Program-made: the position numbers and the translations under genes | NCBI GenBank assembly: GCA_015485375.1 | Contig: WFTU01000031.1 | Coordinates: 1 to 10,455, forward strand | Direction: 5' to 3' | From: Paracoccaceae bacterium | Lineage (GTDB): Bacteria; Pseudomonadota; Alphaproteobacteria; Rhodobacterales; Rhodobacteraceae | DNA: 10,455 bases | Shown here: positions 1-7,688 of the stretch, in pieces | How positions within the stretch are numbered: the stretch's first letter is position 1 | How the letters are laid out: each line of letters starts with the position of its first letter | The notes under the pieces: generated by a model | What the model was told of the DNA's origin: nothing | Database searches by the model: none | What the model saw: the letters and a program-made list of their open reading frames with translations, nothing else

Positions 1-997
1 CTATATGTGGTACGATGCCGGCACCACCGACATCGTGCGCCTGCTGGATCACCAGTTTGCCTCCGACACCATCTCGGTGCTGGGCTTCAGCGTGGTTGGC
101 GGGGTGCAGACGCTGCTCTGGCTGGCTTTCTTTGCCTCCTTTGCGGTGAAACTCCCGATGTGGCCGTTCCACACCTGGCTTCCGGATGCGCACGTTCAGG
201 CTCCGACAGCCGGTTCCATCGTGCTGGCGGCGATCCTGATCAAGATGGGTGGCTACGGCTTCCTGCGGTTCAGCGTGCCCATGTTCCCGATCGCCTCGGA
301 CGTGATGCAGAATTTCGTACTGTTCCTGTCTGTGGCAGCCATTATCCTCACCTCGCTGATTGCCTTGGCGCAGGAGGATATGAAAAAGCTGATCGCCTAT
401 TCCTCGGTCGCGCATATGGGTTTCGTGACCATGGGGATTTTTGCCTTCAACCAGCAGGGTCTGGACGGCGCGATCTTCCAGATGCTCAGCCACGGGATCG
501 TGGCAGGGGCGCTGTTTATGATCGTCGGGGTTATCTATGACCGTATGCACACACGCGAGATCGACGCCTTTGGCGGCCTCGCGCTGCGCATGCCGAAATA
601 CGCGCTGATCTTCATGCTGTTCACAATGGCCAACGTCGGCCTGCCGGGCCTCTCCGGATTCGTCGGCGAGTTCCTGACCCTTGTCGGCCTGTTCAAGGTC
701 AACACATGGGCCGGCGTCGGCGCAACAACCGGCGTGATCCTGTCGGCGGCCTATGCGCTCTGGCTGTATCGCCGCGTGATGTTCGGCGACATGATCAAGG
801 AGAGCCTGAAAGGCCTGACCGATCTTACCAGCCGCGAGAAACTGATGTTCGCGCCGCTGGTATTCCTGACGCTGCTGCTGGGGCTCTATCCGGCGGTGGT
901 TCTGGATATCACCGGACCGGCGGTCGAGGCGCTCGTGCAAAACTTCAACAATGCTGTCGGGGTGGTGGAAACCGTCGCCGAAGTCGTAACAGATTGA
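1..997 (+). CDS. nuoM: NADH-quinone oxidoreductase subunit M (NuoM), C-terminal part, 5' truncated by the window
   Basis: Membrane subunit of respiratory complex I, one of three antiporter-like subunits thought to drive proton translocation coupled to quinone reduction. About 330 codons are visible against roughly 510 for the family, so the true start lies left of the window; the ATG at position 5 is internal. The reading frame is open to the left edge (codon 2-4 is Tyr). Counting from the ATG at 5, the Proton_antipo_M core is clear: VKLPMWPFHTWLPDAH at about 48-63 with the conserved Lys49, LIKMGGYG with Lys80, then QEDMKKLIAYSSVAHMGF and SHGIVAGALF. Many hydrophobic stretches fit an inner-membrane protein. 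The stop is TGA at 995-997, followed after 12 nt by nuoN. A Shine-Dalgarno-like GGGTGAAG lies in that gap. NuoM rather than NuoL or NuoN is inferred from the WPFHTWLPDAH form, from being directly upstream of nuoN, and from the short C-terminus. Confidence 0.96.
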   Translation, partial: YMWYDAGTTDIVRLLDHQFASDTISVLGFSVVGGVQTLLWLAFFASFAVKLPMWPFHTWLPDAHVQAPTAGSIVLAAILIKMGGYGFLRFSVPMFPIASDVMQNFVLFLSVAAIILTSLIALAQEDMKKLIAYSSVAHMGFVTMGIFAFNQQGLDGAIFQMLSHGIVAGALFMIVGVIYDRMHTREIDAFGGLALRMPKYALIFMLFTMANVGLPGLSGFVGEFLTLVGLFKVNTWAGVGATTGVILSAAYALWLYRRVMFGDMIKESLKGLTDLTSREKLMFAPLVFLTLLLGLYPAVVLDITGPAVEALVQNFNNAVGVVETVAEVVTD

Positions 998-1009
998 TCG
1001 GGTGAAGAT

Positions 1010-2452
1010 ATGCTAAGCAACGATATTTCCGTAATCCTCCCCGAACTGATGCTGGCCGTCTATGCGATGGCGGCGCTGATGGTGGGGGTCTATGCCAAGA
1101 AGCAGGAGGCGATCTCCAACCTGATCCTCTGGACCACGGTGATTGTTCTGGCAGTGACCGGTTTCTGGATCGGCCTGTCGCCCGAAGGCACCAGCACGGC
1201 CTTTAACGAGGCCTTCATCAACGACGGTTTCGCCCGCTTCTCCAAGGTTACACTGCTGTGGGGTGCGGCCTCCATTCTGGCCCTGTCGCGCGACTATCTG
1301 CAGAAAAACAAGCTGCTGAAATACGAATATCCGCTACTGATCACCCTTTCCGTGGTCGGTATGATGATGATGGTTTCGGCGGGTGATCTGCTGTCCCTCT
1401 ATCTTGGTCTGGAATTGCAGTCGCTGGCACTTTACGTCATCGCTTCCTTCCGCCGCGACAGCCTGCGCTCGACCGAGGCGGGTTTGAAATATTTCGTCCT
1501 TGGCGCGCTGTCCTCCGGCCTGTTGCTCTATGGCGCCTCGCTGATCTACGGGTTTGCAGGCACCACGGTGTTCTCCGGCATCTACACGGTTGTCGAGGGC
1601 GAGGGGCTGTCCCTCGGCCTGTTGTTCGGCCTCGTGTTCCTTGTTACCGGCATGTCCTTCAAGGTGTCCGCCGTGCCGTTCCACATGTGGACACCGGACG
1701 TTTACGAAGGCTCGCCCACGCCGGTGACCGGCCTGTTTGCCACGGCGCCGAAAATGGCCGCCGCGGCAATGATCGCCCGCGTGCTGTTCGATGCCTTTGG
1801 CGAGGTTGTGTCAGACTGGCAGCAGATCCTCGTATTCCTGTCGCTCGGCTCCATGTATCTCGGCTCCGTTGCCGCGATCGGGCAGACCAACATCAAACGC
1901 CTGATGGCCTATTCGTCGATTGGCCACATGGGCTTCGCGCTGATGGGACTGGCCGCAGGCACCGAGCAGGGCGTGCAGGCGCTGCTGATCTATATGGCGA
2001 TCTATGTCACCATGAACGTCGGCGTGTTCGCGTTTATCCTCAATATGGAACGTGACGGGCAGGCGGTAACCGATATCTCGTCGCTCAACATGTATTCGAA
2101 AGTCGCACCGGCGCGTGCCTTCGCGCTGGCGGTGCTGATGTTCAGCCTTGCCGGCATCCCGCCGCTGGTCGGCTTCTTCGGGAAGTTCTATGTGCTGGTC
2201 GCCGCCATCGATGCGGGTCTGGTCTGGTTGGCTGTGGCCGGTGCGCTGGCCTCCGTCATCGGTGCGTTCTACTACCTTCGCATCGTGTTCTATATGTATT
2301 TCGGCAAGGAAACCGCGCCGCTTACCGGCTCCATGCCGGCGCTGCACTGGGTATTCCTTGGTGGTGCGTCCGGTGCCATGGTCCTCGGGGTCGTCAACCT
2401 GTTTGGCGTGGAAACCATCGCGGGTCTGGCTGCGGCCACGCTGCTGAACTAG
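1010..2452 (+). CDS. nuoN: NADH-quinone oxidoreductase subunit N (NuoN)
   Basis: Antiporter-like membrane subunit of complex I, normally the last nuo gene. The 480 aa are close to the usual length (about 485 in E. coli), so the gene is complete. The protein is hydrophobic almost throughout. Conserved charged residues are in place: Glu135 in YLGLELQSLALY, Lys218 in GMSFKVSAVPFHMWTPDVYEG, Lys248 in ATAPKMAA, Lys296 and His306 in NIKRLMAYSSIGHMGF, and Lys392 in GFFGKFYVL. These match the family's transmembrane proton-path lysines and glutamate (assigned by motif, not alignment). The ATG at 1010 is preceded by GGGTGAAG at about 1000-1007, a good ribosome binding site, and begins just after nuoM. 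The stop TAG (2450-2452) directly abuts the birA start codon, suggesting translational coupling. Confidence 0.97.
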   Translation: MLSNDISVILPELMLAVYAMAALMVGVYAKKQEAISNLILWTTVIVLAVTGFWIGLSPEGTSTAFNEAFINDGFARFSKVTLLWGAASILALSRDYLQKNKLLKYEYPLLITLSVVGMMMMVSAGDLLSLYLGLELQSLALYVIASFRRDSLRSTEAGLKYFVLGALSSGLLLYGASLIYGFAGTTVFSGIYTVVEGEGLSLGLLFGLVFLVTGMSFKVSAVPFHMWTPDVYEGSPTPVTGLFATAPKMAAAAMIARVLFDAFGEVVSDWQQILVFLSLGSMYLGSVAAIGQTNIKRLMAYSSIGHMGFALMGLAAGTEQGVQALLIYMAIYVTMNVGVFAFILNMERDGQAVTDISSLNMYSKVAPARAFALAVLMFSLAGIPPLVGFFGKFYVLVAAIDAGLVWLAVAGALASVIGAFYYLRIVFYMYFGKETAPLTGSMPALHWVFLGGASGAMVLGVVNLFGVETIAGLAAATLLN

Positions 2453-3187
2453 ATGGCCGACTGGCCCGAAGGGGTAGGGCGCAGGCTCTACCCGTCGCTC
2501 CCCAGCACAAACACCGAAGCCCTGCGCCTCGCCATGTCCGGCGAGGCGACGCCCTTCTGGGTGCTGGCGCTGGAACAGACCGCAGGGCGCGGGCGCCGCG
2601 GCAATGACTGGCAGGATGTCGCCGGCAACTTCTCCGCTACCCTCGCAATGCGCCCCGACGGACCACCGGCCGGGGCCGCCCTGCGCTCCTTCATCGCCGC
2701 CCTTGCCCTGCGCGACGCCCTGATCGCCGTCTGCGGTCGAGAGGACATGTTTACCCTGAAATGGCCCAACGATGTGCTGGCCAAAGGCCGCAAGATCGCC
2801 GGAATCCTGTTGGAGAGCCGCAACGATACCCTCTGCATCGGCATCGGTGTGAACCTCAAATCGGCGCCACAAGTCCCGGACGCCGCCTTTGCCCCCGTCA
2901 GCCTGCAGGAACTCACGGGCATCGCAGCGGCCCCCGAATCCTTCCTCACCGAACTCGCTGCCGCCTTTGCTGTGCGCGAGGCCGAATTCACCACCTACGG
3001 TTTCGCCCCGATCCGTACCGCTTGGCTTTCCCATGCCGCGCGCCTTGGCGAGACCATCACCGCCCGCATGGCCAATCGCATCGAGATCGGCGTGTTCGAG
3101 ACAATCGACGAATCCGGTGCTATTGTGCTCAAAACCGCGAAAGGGCGCCTTGCGCTCCCCGCCGCCGAGATATTTTTCGAGGGGTAA
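2453..3187 (+). CDS. birA: Biotin--[acetyl-CoA-carboxylase] ligase, class I (no DNA-binding domain)
   Basis: Activates biotin with ATP to biotinyl-5'-AMP and attaches it to a lysine of biotin-dependent carboxylases such as acetyl-CoA carboxylase; cytoplasmic. The 244 aa hold the catalytic domain and a small C-terminal domain: STN at 18-20, the adenylate-binding loop GRGRRG at 45-50 inside EQTAGRGRRGNDW, KWPNDVL at 103-109 followed by GRKIAGILLE (Lys114 fits the biotin-pocket lysine), and IGIGVNL at 129-135. The catalytic domain starts almost at residue 10, so there is no room for the N-terminal helix-turn-helix of E. coli-type BirA; it should be a ligase only, not a repressor. The ATG follows the nuoN stop with no gap and no clear Shine-Dalgarno sequence, so translation probably depends on ribosomes finishing nuoN. 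Placement between nuoN and coaX is common in Alphaproteobacteria (general knowledge). Confidence 0.93.
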   Translation: MADWPEGVGRRLYPSLPSTNTEALRLAMSGEATPFWVLALEQTAGRGRRGNDWQDVAGNFSATLAMRPDGPPAGAALRSFIAALALRDALIAVCGREDMFTLKWPNDVLAKGRKIAGILLESRNDTLCIGIGVNLKSAPQVPDAAFAPVSLQELTGIAAAPESFLTELAAAFAVREAEFTTYGFAPIRTAWLSHAARLGETITARMANRIEIGVFETIDESGAIVLKTAKGRLALPAAEIFFEG

Positions 3188-3191
3188 ACCC

Positions 3192-3965
3192 ATGCTACTC
3201 GCCATTGATGTAGGCAACACCAACGCCGTTTTCGCCATTCACGATGGTGAAAAAACCATCGGCGAATGGCGCTGCTCCACCGATTACCGCCGCACTGCGG
3301 ACGAATATTTCGTCTGGCTCAAACATCTGATGGCGCATCAGGGGATCGAGGCGAAGATCAACTCGGTGATTATCTCCTCCACCGTGCCGCGCGTTGTGTT
3401 CAACCTGCGTGTGCTCGCGGACCGGTATTTCGACTGCCGCCCGATCGTGGTTGGCAAGCCGGAGGTGGACCTCGGCATCCCCGTGCGTGTCGACCCCGAA
3501 ACCAGTGTTGGCCCCGACCGCCTTGTAAATACGGTCGCGGGTTACGATCTATACGGGGGTAACCTGATTATCGTCGATTTCGGTACTGCTACCACTTTCG
3601 ATGTTGTCGGCCATGACGGCGCCTACGAGGGCGGTGTAATTGCCCCCGGTATCAACCTCAGCCTGCGTGCCATGCACGAGGTCGCCGCCTCGCTCCCGCA
3701 TATCGATGTGAGCAAGCCGGAAAAGGTTATCGGCACGAATACGGTTGCGTGTATGCAATCGGGCATATATTGGGGCTACATCGGCCTGATCGAGGGGATC
3801 TGCAAACGGATCGCCGACGAAAAAGGGCAGGATATGAAAATTGTCGGCACAGGGGGGCTTTCAACGCTCTTTGCGCAGGACAGTGACGTATTAAAGAATA
3901 TTAACACCGAACTCACGATCCACGGTCTCGTGTTGATCGCGAAACGGAACAGGAAAGACAAATAA
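3192..3965 (+). CDS. coaX: Type III pantothenate kinase (CoaX)
   Basis: Phosphorylates pantothenate with ATP to 4'-phosphopantothenate, the first step of CoA synthesis; cytoplasmic, usually a dimer needing a monovalent cation. The 257 aa are the normal length. ASKHA-fold motifs are all visible: DVGNTN at 6-11 (phosphate-binding loop), GPDR at 107-110 with Asp109 as the expected catalytic base, VDFGTATTFDVV at 128-139, GGVIAPGINLS at 147-157 and GTGGLSTLF at 219-227. The frame stays open about 100 codons upstream inside birA, but the start at 3192 puts DVGNTN at the normal place. It is preceded by GAGGGG (3179-3184) at good spacing; this ribosome binding site overlaps the end of birA. The TAA stop shares one base with the ATG of rnj. 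The neighbours give no hint of a CoaX-specific partner. Confidence 0.95.
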   Translation: MLLAIDVGNTNAVFAIHDGEKTIGEWRCSTDYRRTADEYFVWLKHLMAHQGIEAKINSVIISSTVPRVVFNLRVLADRYFDCRPIVVGKPEVDLGIPVRVDPETSVGPDRLVNTVAGYDLYGGNLIIVDFGTATTFDVVGHDGAYEGGVIAPGINLSLRAMHEVAASLPHIDVSKPEKVIGTNTVACMQSGIYWGYIGLIEGICKRIADEKGQDMKIVGTGGLSTLFAQDSDVLKNINTELTIHGLVLIAKRNRKDK

Positions 3966-5638
3966 TGACAAAGAAGAACCGCCTGATTTACCTCCCCCTA
4001 GGCGGGGCGGGCGAAATCGGCATGAATATGTATCTCTACGGTTTTGGCCCCAAAGGCAAGGAACGCTATATCCTCGTGGATGTGGGCGTGACCTTTCCGG
4101 ACATGGACACAACCCCCGGCGTTGACCTGATCATGGCCGATCCGTCCTACATTGTAGAACGCGCCGACCGGCTGGAAGCCATCATCATCACCCACGCGCA
4201 CGAGGATCACGTCGGCGCCATCGGCTTGCTATATCCGCAGCTTCAGGCGCCTATCTATTGCCGCAAGTTCACCGCGGCTATCGCGCGCAACAAGATGGAG
4301 AAGAACGGCCAGAACCCCGATCACGTCCACGATGTGGGCGCATGGCCGGAACAGATCACGGTCGGCCCCTTTACCCTCGGTTTCATGCCGATCGCCCATT
4401 CGATCCCCGAGGCTTCGGCCCTGGTTATCGACACGGCGGCGGGGCGTGTGATTCACACGGGCGACTTCAAGAACGATCCCAACCCGATTGTTGGCGAGCC
4501 GTATAACCCCGAACTGGTCAGGGAAATTTCCAAAGACGGCGTTCTGGCGCTGATCTGCGATTCCACCAATGTGTTTTCGCCCTCCAAGGGCCGCTCGGAG
4601 GCCGACATCGGCCCCGCGATCCGCGAGATGATGGTTGCCGCCAAGGGGCTGGTCGCCGCGACCACCTTCGGCTCCAATGTTGCGCGCCTTAAAACGCTGG
4701 CGCAGGCTGCTGCTGATTCCGGACGTAAGGTCGTGGTTGTCGGCCGTGCGATGGAAACCATGATCGCCAATGCTTTCGCGACCGGCGTCATGACCGACTT
4801 CCCGCCGATTCTCGATGTGGAAGAGGCGCACGATGTGCCACGCAACAAACTGCTGGTGCTGGCCACCGGCTCACAGGGCGAACGCCGTGCGGCGACTGCC
4901 GGACTGGCACGCGGCAAGTATCGCGGGCTCGAGCTGAAATCCGGCGACACCTTCCTGTTTTCCTCGAAAACCATTCCGGGGAACGAGGTTTCCGTCGCGT
5001 ATATCCTTAACCAGTTGGCCGAGAAGGGCGTGAATGTCATTGATGACACCTCCGGCCTTTACCACGTTTCAGGCCACGCAAACCGTCCCGACCTGGAAGA
5101 AATGCACCGGTTGGTTAACGCCGATCTGGTGGTGCCGATGCACGGGCAGTATCGCCACTTGCGCGAACATGCGGAGATCGTGCAGGCCAAGGGCGACGAT
5201 GCGGTGATTGCCCCGAACGGCACGATGATCGAGCTGAGCCACGGCGGCAAACATGTCGAATCTGTTGAGACAGGCCGCACCTATCTTGACGGCAAACCGC
5301 TGATCGGTGCGCTGGACGGAGTGGTGCGCGAGCGCCTGCAAATGGCAATGCGCGGCCACGTTCTGGTATCGCTGGTGATCGAGGAAGATGGCGAGCTGCT
5401 CGACGGCAGCTGGGTGCAAACCGTTGGCCTGCCGGACAATCCGCGTGTGGATGGCGGTCTGGAAGGGCAGCTCGAGGACGAGATCGACAAGGTTCTGGCC
5501 CGCGCCAAGAAAAAATCGCTCGCTAGTGACGAGGGGATCGAGGCGCTTGTGTCACGGACCTCCAATCAGGTCTGCAAGGACATCATCGGCAAGAAGCCGG
5601 TCTGCACCGTGCTGATCAACCGCCTGATGGTCGAATAA
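3965..5638 (+). CDS. rnj: Ribonuclease J (metallo-beta-lactamase/beta-CASP RNase)
   Basis: Zinc-dependent RNase with 5'-3' exonuclease and possibly endonuclease activity; in Alphaproteobacteria RNase J works in rRNA 5'-end maturation and RNA decay beside RNase E (established for relatives such as Sinorhizobium). The 557 aa are typical. Metal-binding residues are intact: HAHEDH at 77-82, His145 in IAHSIPEA, Asp167 in HTGDF, and His393 in VPMHGQYRHL. The beta-CASP region runs from roughly 200 to 360 and includes TGSQGE (301-306). VSGHANRPDLEEMHRL at about 368-383 begins the return to the lactamase core. Residues after about 450 form the C-terminal domain. The start overlaps the coaX stop (TAATG) and is served by AGGAAAGA at 3951-3958. 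It is the last gene of the + strand run and ends 23 nt before a strong palindromic terminator. Confidence 0.96.
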   Translation: MTKKNRLIYLPLGGAGEIGMNMYLYGFGPKGKERYILVDVGVTFPDMDTTPGVDLIMADPSYIVERADRLEAIIITHAHEDHVGAIGLLYPQLQAPIYCRKFTAAIARNKMEKNGQNPDHVHDVGAWPEQITVGPFTLGFMPIAHSIPEASALVIDTAAGRVIHTGDFKNDPNPIVGEPYNPELVREISKDGVLALICDSTNVFSPSKGRSEADIGPAIREMMVAAKGLVAATTFGSNVARLKTLAQAAADSGRKVVVVGRAMETMIANAFATGVMTDFPPILDVEEAHDVPRNKLLVLATGSQGERRAATAGLARGKYRGLELKSGDTFLFSSKTIPGNEVSVAYILNQLAEKGVNVIDDTSGLYHVSGHANRPDLEEMHRLVNADLVVPMHGQYRHLREHAEIVQAKGDDAVIAPNGTMIELSHGGKHVESVETGRTYLDGKPLIGALDGVVRERLQMAMRGHVLVSLVIEEDGELLDGSWVQTVGLPDNPRVDGGLEGQLEDEIDKVLARAKKKSLASDEGIEALVSRTSNQVCKDIIGKKPVCTVLINRLMVE

Positions 5639-5661
5639 AGTTCACCGGACTATCCAAACGA

Positions 5662-5691
5662 AAAACGCCCCGAAGATCTTCGGGGCGTTTT
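5662..5691. terminator. Perfect 30-bp palindrome: bidirectional intrinsic terminator between rnj and the helicase gene
   Basis: The left arm AAAACGCCCCGAAGA (5662-5676) is the exact reverse complement of the right arm (5677-5691). It gives a GC-rich stem (CGCCCCGAAG) with AAAA on the left and TTTT on the right, so either strand reads as stem plus U-run. It lies 23 nt past the rnj stop (+) and 19 nt past the helicase stop (-), in the only gap between these convergent genes. Function is inferred from shape and position. Confidence 0.93.
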
Positions 5692-5710
5692 GCTTTGGTA
5701 TTCAGGAATT

Positions 5711-7573
5711 TCAGTCTTCGGCAGGTTTTTCCTGCTCCGCAGCGGGCGCTTCTTCCGTGTCCTTCTTCTTGACGACACGGCGCTTGCGCGGCTTTTTGAC
5801 CGGTTCTTCTGCGGCTTCGCCCTCGACCGGTGCTTCAGGTTCTTCGACCTTCTTCACCCGACGTTTGCGCGGCTTCTTCGCCGGTTTCTCTTCGGCTTCC
5901 GCCTCCGGCTGAACCTCCTCGATCACCACCGAAACGGCTTCGTCGGCCAGAACCTCGATAGCCTCGACCGTCTCGGTCTTTTTCACCCGACGACGGCGCG
6001 GCTTCTTGGCCGGCACCTCTTCGGTGGATTCCTCGGTTTCCGGAGCCACCGCCGCTTTCTCCGCCGCCTTTGCAGCCTTTTCCGCATCGCGTTTTTCGTC
6101 AGCGGCGTTGGCGGCCTCTTGCAAGGCGCGCAGGTCGCGGGTCATGAACAGGGGCATGTGATCGCCCATGCCGACAACGCGCGGACCATTGTCGCGGCGA
6201 CCGCCACGACCACGCGGCTGGCGCTGTGGGCGTTCGCGCTTCACCGGCTCGGCGGATTTCGCCTCGGGCGCTTTTTCTGCCACCGGAGCCTCGATCGGAG
6301 TTTCGGCCGGCACCTTGTCCTGCGTGCGGGGTTTGCGATTGCGGCTGCGCCGTTCGCGTTTGGGTTTTTCCCCGGCGGCATCGGGCGTTTCGGCCGCGCG
6401 GGCAGGTTGCTCCGCCGCTTTACCGCTCCGCGGGTTATCGATCCGCGGAATGGGTTTCTTCACCAGATCCTCGATTGCCGCGAGGTATTTTTCCTCGAAC
6501 GGCATGGCCAGCGTGATCGCCTTGCCTTCGCGTCCGGCCCGACCGGTGCGCCCGATCCGGTGGACGTAATCCTCCGAATGTATAGGCACATCGAAGTTGA
6601 ACACATGGCTCACGCTGGGAATATCCAGTCCGCGCGCCGCCACATCCGATGCGATCAGGAGCTTCAGTTCCCCGTCACGGAAGCTGGTCAGGATGCGCGT
6701 GCGCAATGACTGGTCCAGATCCCCGTGAATAGGGGCGGCATCAAGCCCGTGCTTTTTCAGCGACTTCGCGACAATATCCACATCCCGCTTGCGGTTGCAG
6801 AAGACAATCGCGTTGGTCAGCGTATCGCCCTCCGCCTCGATCAGCGCGCGCAGGGTATCGCGTTTTTCCTTCGGTCCGCGATCCTTGCGCGAAGGCGTGA
6901 CCATGCACACCCCTTGCTCGATGGTTTCGGATGTCGTCGCCTGACGCGCCACTTCGACCCGTACCGGATTGTGCAGAAATTCCTGCGTGATCCGCGTGAT
7001 CTCCGGCGCCATGGTGGCCGAGAAGAACAGGGTCTGGCGCGTGAACGGTGTCAGCTTGAAGATACGTTCGATATCGGGGATGAACCCCATGTCGAGCATC
7101 CGGTCGGCCTCGTCCACCACCATGATCTGCACGCCGTTGAGCATCAGCTTGCCGCGCTCGAAATGGTCGAGCAGACGGCCGGGGGTGGCGATCAGCACAT
7201 CGACACCACGGTCGATCAGCTTGTCCTGATCCTTGAAGCTTACGCCGCCGATCAGCAGCGCCATCGAAAGCTTGGAGTATTTCGCATAGGTTTCGAAGTT
7301 CTCCGCCACCTGCGCCGCCAGTTCCCGTGTGGGGGCCAGCACCAGAGAGCGCGGCATACGCGCCCGCGCGCGGCCCTTGGAGAGCATGGTGATCATCGGC
7401 AGCGTGAAGGACGCGGTCTTGCCGGTGCCTGTCTGCGCAATGCCCAGCACGTCACGGCCTTGCAGCGCGTGGGGGATGGCCTCTGCCTGAATGGGGGTAG
7501 GGGTTTCGTATCCGGTTTCGGTTACGGCTTGCAGAACCTTCGGGTCCAGCTGCAAATCATTAAATGTAGTCAT
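5711..7573 (-). CDS. DEAD-box ATP-dependent RNA helicase, RhlE-like, with long charged C-terminal tail
   Basis: Unwinds short RNA duplexes using ATP; likely role in ribosome assembly or RNA decay. The start chosen is the ATG at 7573 (620 aa, MTTFNDLQLD), which puts the Q-motif at its normal place. An ATG at 7663 would add 30 residues without similarity and falls inside a probable -10 element. Motifs in order: Q-motif around 4-29, Walker A AQTGTGKT 46-53, PTRELA 81-86, TPGRL 130-134, DEAD 154-157, SAT 185-187, IVFCNRK 256-262, ARGLDI 313-318, HRIGRTGRAGREG 338-350. The core ends near 378. The remaining roughly 240 residues look disordered: Arg/Lys-rich patches, a short ordered-looking VVGMGDHMPLFMTRDL (467-481), an Ala/Glu/Lys helical stretch (about 484-510) and three basic KKPR(R/K)RRV repeats separated by acidic linkers. 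RhlE is the nearest named type, but several paralogues exist in this group, so no symbol is assigned. The ribosome binding site is weak (GACGGAAAAAC). Confidence 0.95.
   Translation of the reverse strand: MTTFNDLQLDPKVLQAVTETGYETPTPIQAEAIPHALQGRDVLGIAQTGTGKTASFTLPMITMLSKGRARARMPRSLVLAPTRELAAQVAENFETYAKYSKLSMALLIGGVSFKDQDKLIDRGVDVLIATPGRLLDHFERGKLMLNGVQIMVVDEADRMLDMGFIPDIERIFKLTPFTRQTLFFSATMAPEITRITQEFLHNPVRVEVARQATTSETIEQGVCMVTPSRKDRGPKEKRDTLRALIEAEGDTLTNAIVFCNRKRDVDIVAKSLKKHGLDAAPIHGDLDQSLRTRILTSFRDGELKLLIASDVAARGLDIPSVSHVFNFDVPIHSEDYVHRIGRTGRAGREGKAITLAMPFEEKYLAAIEDLVKKPIPRIDNPRSGKAAEQPARAAETPDAAGEKPKRERRSRNRKPRTQDKVPAETPIEAPVAEKAPEAKSAEPVKRERPQRQPRGRGGRRDNGPRVVGMGDHMPLFMTRDLRALQEAANAADEKRDAEKAAKAAEKAAVAPETEESTEEVPAKKPRRRRVKKTETVEAIEVLADEAVSVVIEEVQPEAEAEEKPAKKPRKRRVKKVEEPEAPVEGEAAEEPVKKPRKRRVVKKKDTEEAPAAEQEKPAED
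5765..6010 (-). repeat. Three imperfect basic repeats in the helicase tail
   Basis: Coding repeats within the helicase C-terminus: AKKPRRRRVKK (residues 522-532, DNA 5978-6010), AKKPRKRRVKK (565-575, DNA 5849-5881) and VKKPRKRRVVKK (592-603, DNA 5765-5800). The spacers are Glu/Ala/Val-rich. The DNA copies are alike but not identical, so this is an old in-frame repeat rather than a recent slippage product. Such Lys/Arg blocks commonly bind RNA; that role is inferred here. Confidence 0.85.
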
Positions 7574-7659
7574 GTTTTTCCGTCTGTTGCGGCGTTTAAA
7601 TCGGCCGCAGAAATCAGAGCGACCCGGATCACCAGATTGTGGTCCATTCGAGTATCTGC

Positions 7660-7688
7660 TCAATAACGGGGAATTTGCGATAGGTCAA
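7660..7688 (-). promoter_or_regulatory. Probable sigma70-type promoter of the DEAD-box helicase
   Basis: On the - strand, TTGACC (7688-7683) is followed by a 17-nt spacer and TATTGA (7665-7660). The -35 hexamer matches the consensus at five of six positions and the -10 at three of six, at ideal spacing. Transcription would start near 7653, leaving an untranslated leader of about 80 nt before the ATG at 7573. The leader agrees with the downstream start codon. Inferred from sequence only. Confidence 0.6.

Noticed and set aside
1361..1373. Run of ATG triplets (ATGATGATGATGG) inside nuoN
   Set aside because: It simply encodes four Met residues in a hydrophobic membrane segment of NuoN; there is no sign of an internal start with its own ribosome binding site.
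1811..3238. A 475-codon open frame on the - strand across nuoN, birA and the start of coaX
   Set aside because: It is antisense to three genes with strong motif support. Its translation is rich in Gly/Arg/His/Asp with no recognisable domain, typical of a shadow frame in high-G+C DNA, and it has no plausible operon context.
5690..6709. A 339-codon + strand open frame antisense to the helicase tail
   Set aside because: Its Phe/Arg/Leu-rich repetitive translation is the complement of the Lys/Glu/Ala-rich helicase tail. It begins inside the terminator palindrome and has no ribosome binding site of note.
6725..7666. A 313-codon + strand open frame antisense to the helicase core
   Set aside because: It mirrors the conserved helicase motifs on the other strand, and its His/Arg/Gln-rich product resembles no known family.
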